Source of the DNA: BOKV01 sp041987205
GTDB taxonomy: Bacteria > Pseudomonadota > Alphaproteobacteria > Rhizobiales > Rhizobiaceae
Length of the DNA stretch: 64,000 nt
Direction of reading: 5' to 3'
Assembly (NCBI GenBank): GCA_041987205.1
Contig: JBHIWX010000002.1
Location: 1 to 64,000 of the forward strand
A program made the translations under genes and the position numbers. The first letter of the stretch is position 1; each line of letters starts with the position of its first letter. The notes under the pieces are model-generated. The model did no database searches. It was not told where the DNA came from and was given only the letters and a program-made list of their open reading frames with translations. Below, in pieces: positions 59,209 to 64,000 of the stretch.

Positions 59209-62200
59209 CTATTCCGCGGCCTCCGGCATCGGTTCCGGCGGCGGCCCCTTGCGCGGCTTGCGCGTGGGCCGGCGGCGGGCGGGTCCGTCATCGTCACCGG
59301 AAACCTGTGCCTCCGCCTCCGCGTCCGTGTCGATGTCCTCGCTCCGACGGCCCGTCAGCCACTGCCAGAAGTTCACGCTGTTGGTCGGCAGTGACAGCAT
59401 GACCGGTGTGAGGATGAGCGTCAGCAGGGTCGAGAAGGCGAGGCCGAAGATGATCGCGGTCGACAATTGCACCCACCAGATCGCCGACAGCGAATTGACC
59501 GAGATGACCCGGTTGATGAAGTCGAAATTGACCGAAGCCGCCATCGGAATGAGGCCCAGGATCGTCGTGAACGTCGTCAGGAAGATCGGGCGGAAGCGTT
59601 GTGCCGAGGTCTTCAGCACCGCCTCGTGAATGGCGACACCTTCCGACCGCAGCCGGTTGTAGGTGTCGATCAGCACGATGGCGTTGTTCACCACGATACC
59701 GGCCAGCGCCACGATGCCCGTGCCTGTCATGACGATCGAGAATTTCTGCCCGGTCACCATCATGCCGATCAGCACGCCCACCATGGCGAGCACCACGGTC
59801 GAGAGCGTCAGGATCGTCTGGTAGAACGAGTTGAACTGCGTCACCAGGATGATGAACATCAGGAACAGCGCGCCCATGGCGGCCTTGCCGAGGAACTCGC
59901 CCGATTCCTTCTGGTCCTCGTCGGCGCCACGGAAACGGAAGCGCACGCCCTCCGGCCAGTTCTGGCTGTCGAGCCAGCTCTGGATTTCGGCGATCTTGTC
60001 GTTCGGCGTCAGGTCGCGGTCGCCAAAGGTCGCGCCTTTGACCAGATTGGCCTTGAGGTCCATCGCATAGGAGCCGTCCTTGCGGGTGATCGAGGTGACC
60101 TTGTGCTGCGGCCGCAGGGTGACGAAATTGGAGATCGGGACCTGCCCGTTGGCGGTCCTCAGTCGCAATTCGTCCAGCTTTTCCAGCGTGCGGTCGGCCT
60201 CGGGCAGGCGAATGCGGATGTCGAGTTCATCCTCCGAATCGTCGGGCCGGTACTTGCCCATCAGCAGGCCGTTGGTGACGAGCTGGACCATGGAGCCGAC
60301 GGCGGCAACGCCGGCATTGTAGCGCCCGGCTTCTTCCCGGTTGAGATCGAGTTCCCACTCGATACCGGGAAGGGGGCGACCGTCCTCAAGATCCTGAATG
60401 TCGGCCAGCGTGTCGAAATAGCCGCGCACCTGTCCGACCGTATAGACCAGCGTATCGTAGTCGTCCGACTTCACCTCAAGCCGCACGTCCTTGCCTTGCG
60501 GCGGGCCTTCCTCCTTCTTGCGGACCTCGACCCGCACGCCGGCAATGTTGGCAGTGCGGTCGCGGATTTCCTGGAAGATGTCGGCCGCCTTGCGGCGCTT
60601 GTCGAAATCGGCGAGTTCGATCTGGAACGTCGCGACGGCGTCGTTCGGCTTGTCCTGCCCACCGCCCAGGTCCAGCCCGCCGCTCCGCTGGGCGCCCGGC
60701 GCTTCGGCGTTCATCACGACATTGTCGAGGCCCTTGACCTGCAGGATCTGGTCTTCGACCTCGATGGCGATGTCCCTTATGTCGGTTGCCGACAGATTGC
60801 CGCGTGCCGAGACGAAGACGGTCGCCAGATCGGGCTCTTCCTCGACGAAGAACTCCACGCCGTTATTGTATACGGCGAAGGCCATGAACGTTCCCACGGT
60901 GATGCCGATCGCGACGAGGATGACCACGACATTGCCGACCAGACTGCGCGTTGCCCGGTCGAGGAAACGTACATAGACGCCCATCGGTCCGGTCAGCTTC
61001 GTCGGATCGAGTTCCGCGTCCGCCGAGAGCATCCGGGCGACATGGCTTTCGTCCCGTGGATGCGTCCTGCGCCAGTAACGCGTAAGGCTGCCGGTCGCGA
61101 ACCATGCGATGATCGCGGCGACCAGCCCTAAACCAATTGCGATCCAGCCGTCCGTGACGGCGTCGAAGGGCACTTCGACAAGACCTTCGATGAACACGAC
61201 ATAGGTGGCCGCGGCGACCAGGACGAAGGCATGGATCGATTGCGCCAGTTGCGGATGACGGCCGATCCAGTCGCCATATTGCGCGAAGGCGACGCCGGTC
61301 ACCGGCACGAAGACCAGCGCGGTCAGCAGCGAGGCCGACAGCACGATGATCACCATGATCGGCAGATAGCTCATGAATTCGCCGATCACGCCGGGCCACA
61401 GCAACAGCGGCAGGAAGGCGGCAAGCGTCGTTGCCGTCGACGAGACGATCGGCCACAGCATCAGCTTGGCCGCGCGGAAATAGGCGGTCTGCGCGTCCAG
61501 ACCCTCGCCGAGCTTGCGGTCGGCATATTCCGTCATGACGATGGCGCCGTCGACCAGCATGCCGACGCACAGCACCAGCCCGTACATTACCATCATGTTC
61601 ACGGTCATGCCGAAAGCCGCGAGGATAAGGAATCCGACCATGAACGAGGTCGGGATCGCCAGCCCGACCAGCAGGCCGGATCTGAGACCGAGCGCGCCGA
61701 CCACGACGATCATCACGAGTGCGATGGCCGTCAGGATCGACGATTGCAGCGAACCGAGCTGGTCGAAGATGTAGGACGACTGGTCGACCAGGAAATTCGC
61801 CTTGATCGTGTCCGGCCAGCTCTTGGAGAATTCCTCGACGACGCGACGAACCTCCAGATTGTTCTCGATGACATTGGTGCCGAGCCGCTTGACGATGTCT
61901 AGGGACACGGCCGGTTGACCATTCACGCGCGTGAAGGTCGAGGCATCCTTGAAGCTGCGCCGAATCTCGGCGACCTGGCCAAGCGTGACCACGCCCTCGC
62001 CATTCTGCTTGATCGGGATGGCATAGACATCGGCCGCGTTCTCCACGAGGCCCGGCAGCTTCAGATTGAAGCGGGCCTGCCCGTCATCGAGAAAGCCGGC
62101 GGGCACGAGCTGGTTGTAGTTGGACAGCGCGTTGAGCAGTTCTGTCTGGGTGATGTCGTAGGATTCGAGCTTCTCCAGATCGAGAATGACCTCGAGCAGT

Positions 62201-62742
62201 TCCTCGCGGTTGCCCTTCAGCGATGCCTCGCGCACGGTCGGGATCGTCTCGATCTCGTCCTTCAGCCGCCGCGCCTGCGTGTAGAGCGTGCGCTCCGGAA
62301 CATTGCCGGAAAGCGTAACGATGATCGTAGGCTGCAGCGCGAAATTGGTCTCGAATATTTCAGGTTCGTCGGCCTCTTCCGGCAGGTCGGCCTTGCCCTG
62401 GTCGACCTTGTCGCGGATGTCGGCCAGCACGAGATCCTTGTCGGTCTCGATGCGGAATTCGAGCAGGATGCCGGCATGGCCCTCCGAGGCGATGGCCGTC
62501 AGTTCCTTCAGCCCGTCCAGCCCGCGCAACTGCGTTTCCATCGGCCGGATCAGCAGCCGCTCGGAATCCTTTGGCGAAATGCCCTGCTGCGAGATCGAGA
62601 CGTAGTAGATCGGGACGTCGATGTCCGGATTGGCTTCCTTGGGGATGGTCAGATAGGTCAGGATGCCGGCGATCACCATCACCAGCATCAAGGTGATGAC
62701 GGTTTTCGGCCGGCTTAGAATGTTTTCGAGTGCCCCACTCAC
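59209..62742 (-). CDS. RND efflux transporter, inner-membrane pump
   Basis: 1177 residues from GTG 62742, overlapping the end of the fusion-protein gene (GTGA). HAE-type RND pump: ILSRPKTVITLMLVMVIAGILTY, GSLQSSILTAIALVMIVVVGALGLRSGLLVGLAIPTS, GMLVDGAIVMTEYADRKL with the proton-relay Asp in TM4, and FLTTFTTILGLIPMA. Two periplasmic porter loops. Longer than the usual 1020-1050 residues: it has two extra hydrophobic segments between TM6 and TM7 (about 504-524 and 531-551) and a Pro/Arg-rich tail. Substrate unknown; an outer-membrane channel gene is not in view. Confidence 0.93.
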   Translation of the reverse strand: MSGALENILSRPKTVITLMLVMVIAGILTYLTIPKEANPDIDVPIYYVSISQQGISPKDSERLLIRPMETQLRGLDGLKELTAIASEGHAGILLEFRIETDKDLVLADIRDKVDQGKADLPEEADEPEIFETNFALQPTIIVTLSGNVPERTLYTQARRLKDEIETIPTVREASLKGNREELLEVILDLEKLESYDITQTELLNALSNYNQLVPAGFLDDGQARFNLKLPGLVENAADVYAIPIKQNGEGVVTLGQVAEIRRSFKDASTFTRVNGQPAVSLDIVKRLGTNVIENNLEVRRVVEEFSKSWPDTIKANFLVDQSSYIFDQLGSLQSSILTAIALVMIVVVGALGLRSGLLVGLAIPTSFMVGFLILAAFGMTVNMMVMYGLVLCVGMLVDGAIVMTEYADRKLGEGLDAQTAYFRAAKLMLWPIVSSTATTLAAFLPLLLWPGVIGEFMSYLPIMVIIVLSASLLTALVFVPVTGVAFAQYGDWIGRHPQLAQSIHAFVLVAAATYVVFIEGLVEVPFDAVTDGWIAIGLGLVAAIIAWFATGSLTRYWRRTHPRDESHVARMLSADAELDPTKLTGPMGVYVRFLDRATRSLVGNVVVILVAIGITVGTFMAFAVYNNGVEFFVEEEPDLATVFVSARGNLSATDIRDIAIEVEDQILQVKGLDNVVMNAEAPGAQRSGGLDLGGGQDKPNDAVATFQIELADFDKRRKAADIFQEIRDRTANIAGVRVEVRKKEEGPPQGKDVRLEVKSDDYDTLVYTVGQVRGYFDTLADIQDLEDGRPLPGIEWELDLNREEAGRYNAGVAAVGSMVQLVTNGLLMGKYRPDDSEDELDIRIRLPEADRTLEKLDELRLRTANGQVPISNFVTLRPQHKVTSITRKDGSYAMDLKANLVKGATFGDRDLTPNDKIAEIQSWLDSQNWPEGVRFRFRGADEDQKESGEFLGKAAMGALFLMFIILVTQFNSFYQTILTLSTVVLAMVGVLIGMMVTGQKFSIVMTGTGIVALAGIVVNNAIVLIDTYNRLRSEGVAIHEAVLKTSAQRFRPIFLTTFTTILGLIPMAASVNFDFINRVISVNSLSAIWWVQLSTAIIFGLAFSTLLTLILTPVMLSLPTNSVNFWQWLTGRRSEDIDTDAEAEAQVSGDDDGPARRRPTRKPRKGPPPEPMPEAAE

Positions 62743-63866
62743 TGGTCGTCACCTTCCATGGCCTGTTCCAGTCTCGGGTCGGGAACCGGATCGACCTTCT
62801 CGCCGGCGATCACATATTCCTGGCCCAGCGTGATGACGCGCATGCCCGCTTCCGGACCGGCGATCCAGAAGCCTTTCTTGCTCTGCGCCAGGATCCGGAT
62901 CGGAACGAAGCGCACCGTGTCTTCGGCATTGACGATGCGGATGCCGATCTGGCCGTCATCGGCCAGCGTCACCCAGGACGGGGAAATGCGGAACGCCGTC
63001 ATCGCCGGCAGGCGGATGCGCGCGCTGGCCGTCAGCCCGTCGCGAACCTTCGGTCCTGCATCTTCCAGTTCGATCTCGGTCAGGAAGGTGCGGGTCGCGG
63101 CGTCGGCGGTCGGTGCGATGTAGCGAACCTTGCCCTCCAGCGTTTCGCCGCCGACCAGCGTCACGTCGGCCTCCATGCCGACGGAGACACGGCTGACGTC
63201 GCGCTCGGAGATCTGCCCCATGAAGAGCATCGGGTCAGTGTCCATCAACGTGATGCAGCTTTCGCCGACCTTCATGAAATCGCCCGGCTCGGCGACGGGA
63301 TCGACCACGACACCCGACGCGGAGGCGCGGATTTCGGTGCGACCGAGCTCCCACTTCGCCTCGGCCACCAGCGCCCTGGCGGTGTCGAGCGCCGCCTTCA
63401 TCTGCTTCAGCTTGTTTTCGGAGGAATAGCCCTTTTCCTGAAGCGAGGCGTTGGCTTCGTAATCGGCCTGCGCCTGCACGAGCTGGGCTTCCGCCTGCGC
63501 CACGCGCGAGGCGCGAACGCCTTTTTCGACGGTGCAGACGAGTTGGCCGGCCTCGACCCGGTCGCCCTTGCTGACGAGCCGGTTTTCCAGAACCCCCGCC
63601 GTCTCCGCGCGGATGGCGAAGGTCGCCTCGGCGGAAGTGCGCCCGCGCACCAGGATGGCTTCCGTGCGGTCCTTTTCCAGAAGCGGGATGTAGCGGACCT
63701 TGAACAGGTCGCCATCCCTTTCCGCCTCGCGCTCGGCGATCGGCGCGGCTTCCGCGCCAGCCTTTGCCTCGCCACCGAAATAGAACGTGCCGGTCGCCAT
63801 CCACGCGGCAATCCCGACGGTGATGCAGGCGGCAATGATGTGCGAGGACTTTACTCTGAATGCCAT
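62739..63866 (-). CDS. RND efflux periplasmic adaptor (membrane fusion protein)
   Basis: 375 residues. One N-terminal membrane helix (about 9-31), lipoyl halves ATFAIRAETAGVLENRLVSKGDRVEAGQLVC and EIRASASGVVVDPVAEPGDFMKVGESC around a coiled-coil hairpin (about 118-170), then a beta-barrel and membrane-proximal domain. Links the pump to an outer-membrane channel. No lipobox Cys in the N-terminus, so helix-anchored. Coupled to the pump gene. Confidence 0.93.
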   Translation of the reverse strand: MAFRVKSSHIIAACITVGIAAWMATGTFYFGGEAKAGAEAAPIAEREAERDGDLFKVRYIPLLEKDRTEAILVRGRTSAEATFAIRAETAGVLENRLVSKGDRVEAGQLVCTVEKGVRASRVAQAEAQLVQAQADYEANASLQEKGYSSENKLKQMKAALDTARALVAEAKWELGRTEIRASASGVVVDPVAEPGDFMKVGESCITLMDTDPMLFMGQISERDVSRVSVGMEADVTLVGGETLEGKVRYIAPTADAATRTFLTEIELEDAGPKVRDGLTASARIRLPAMTAFRISPSWVTLADDGQIGIRIVNAEDTVRFVPIRILAQSKKGFWIAGPEAGMRVITLGQEYVIAGEKVDPVPDPRLEQAMEGDDQ

Positions 63867-63916
63867 CGATCAGGTTCCATTCGATCGCCGGGCGTCGGCC
63901 GGCCGTTAAATGCGGT

Positions 63917-64000
63917 TTATTCGGCGGCTTGCGGGTCGGAATCCTGCCCACCCGCAACCGAGATCAATTGGTTCTTGTGCTTGCGCATATAGGCGATGCC
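63917..64000 (-). CDS. 3' end of an upstream gene in the efflux operon
   Basis: 28 codons running in from the right edge to TAA at 63917, ending IAYMRKHKNQLISVAGGQ...QAAE. It lies 50 bases upstream of the adaptor gene on the same strand, so probably co-transcribed. Too little is visible to name it; a TetR-type repressor or another pump component are both possible. Confidence 0.55.
   Translation of the reverse strand, partial: GIAYMRKHKNQLISVAGGQDSDPQAAE

Noticed and set aside
59467..61131. 554-codon plus-strand open frame
   Set aside because: Antisense shadow of the RND pump; no recognisable protein features.
1..64000. tRNA, rRNA, insertion sequences or prophage genes
   Set aside because: No transposase, integrase or phage structural protein, and no cloverleaf or rRNA sequence recognised on reading both strands.

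Overview
The window is a gene-dense chromosomal segment from a high-GC alphaproteobacterium of the order Hyphomicrobiales (Rhizobiales), most like the Mesorhizobium/Phyllobacteriaceae group. The support is gene order (rpoZ-rsh-pyrE-DUF2062-acpS-lepB-rnc-era ... recO), an Omp2b/RopA-type porin, a short phosphatidylserine decarboxylase followed by pssA, an Atm1-type ABC exporter, the alphaproteobacterial NadQ regulator, and short palindromic intergenic repeats of a kind common in rhizobia. The family placement is inference. I saw no rRNA, tRNA, CRISPR array, phage or insertion sequence.

Layout: 1-3746 cell envelope (3' end of a porin with a strong terminator; an OmpA-like protein with three internal repeats; a 37-residue membrane peptide; a helix-hairpin-helix protein). 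3761-7481: an alpha/beta hydrolase, a universal stress protein behind a perfect FNR/FixK-type box, and a soluble lytic transglycosylase. 7745-11778: dapA, smpB, a peroxiredoxin, a secreted hydrolase-like protein, a family 5 uracil-DNA glycosylase and a NYN-domain nuclease. 12137-19329: core block rpoZ, rsh, pyrE, DUF2062, acpS, lepB, rnc, era. 19408-23807: a secreted protein of unknown function, an AbrB-like membrane protein, recO, a thioesterase and an MFS transporter. 24048-27344: a tightly overlapping four-gene operon headed by a Tat-exported FAD oxidoreductase, its other members uncharacterised. 27442-30464: a DUF2339 polytopic membrane protein and a small partner.

30466-38001 holds a self-contained NAD-synthesis control circuit: nadA-nadB-nadC preceded by two similar inverted repeats that I read as NadQ operators, and nadQ itself 2 kb beyond nadC, coupled to an HD-domain nucleotidase. 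38082-41633: YgfZ, two secreted proteins of unknown function, a Nudix hydrolase and a SRAP (YedK/HMCES-like) protein. 41634-42736 is the largest non-coding stretch: a candidate 61-residue gene, a candidate small RNA on the minus strand with a strong terminator, a short ORF with tandem Cys codons and two 116-bp tandem repeats, all before cysS. The 3' third of cysS has clearly lower GC. 44313-49356: a translationally coupled run of a VOC protein, two tandem GFA-family proteins, proline iminopeptidase and a 51-residue membrane peptide, then cimA and rarD. 49334-52406: cytochrome c, a LOG-family enzyme and a LysM protein with a long low-complexity linker. 52521-54882: an ArsR-type metalloregulator with an apparent self-operator, coupled to an Atm1-type exporter. 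54976-59166: an orphan glycosyltransferase-like protein, DUF3859, DUF123, psd and pssA. 59209-64000 (minus strand): an RND efflux pump with its membrane-fusion protein and the 3' end of a further upstream gene.

No wholly new defence or mobile system is evident. The parts most worth following up are the FAD oxidoreductase operon, the NadQ circuit, the FNR-box stress gene, the 41.6-42.7 kb intergenic region and the hybrid composition of cysS.
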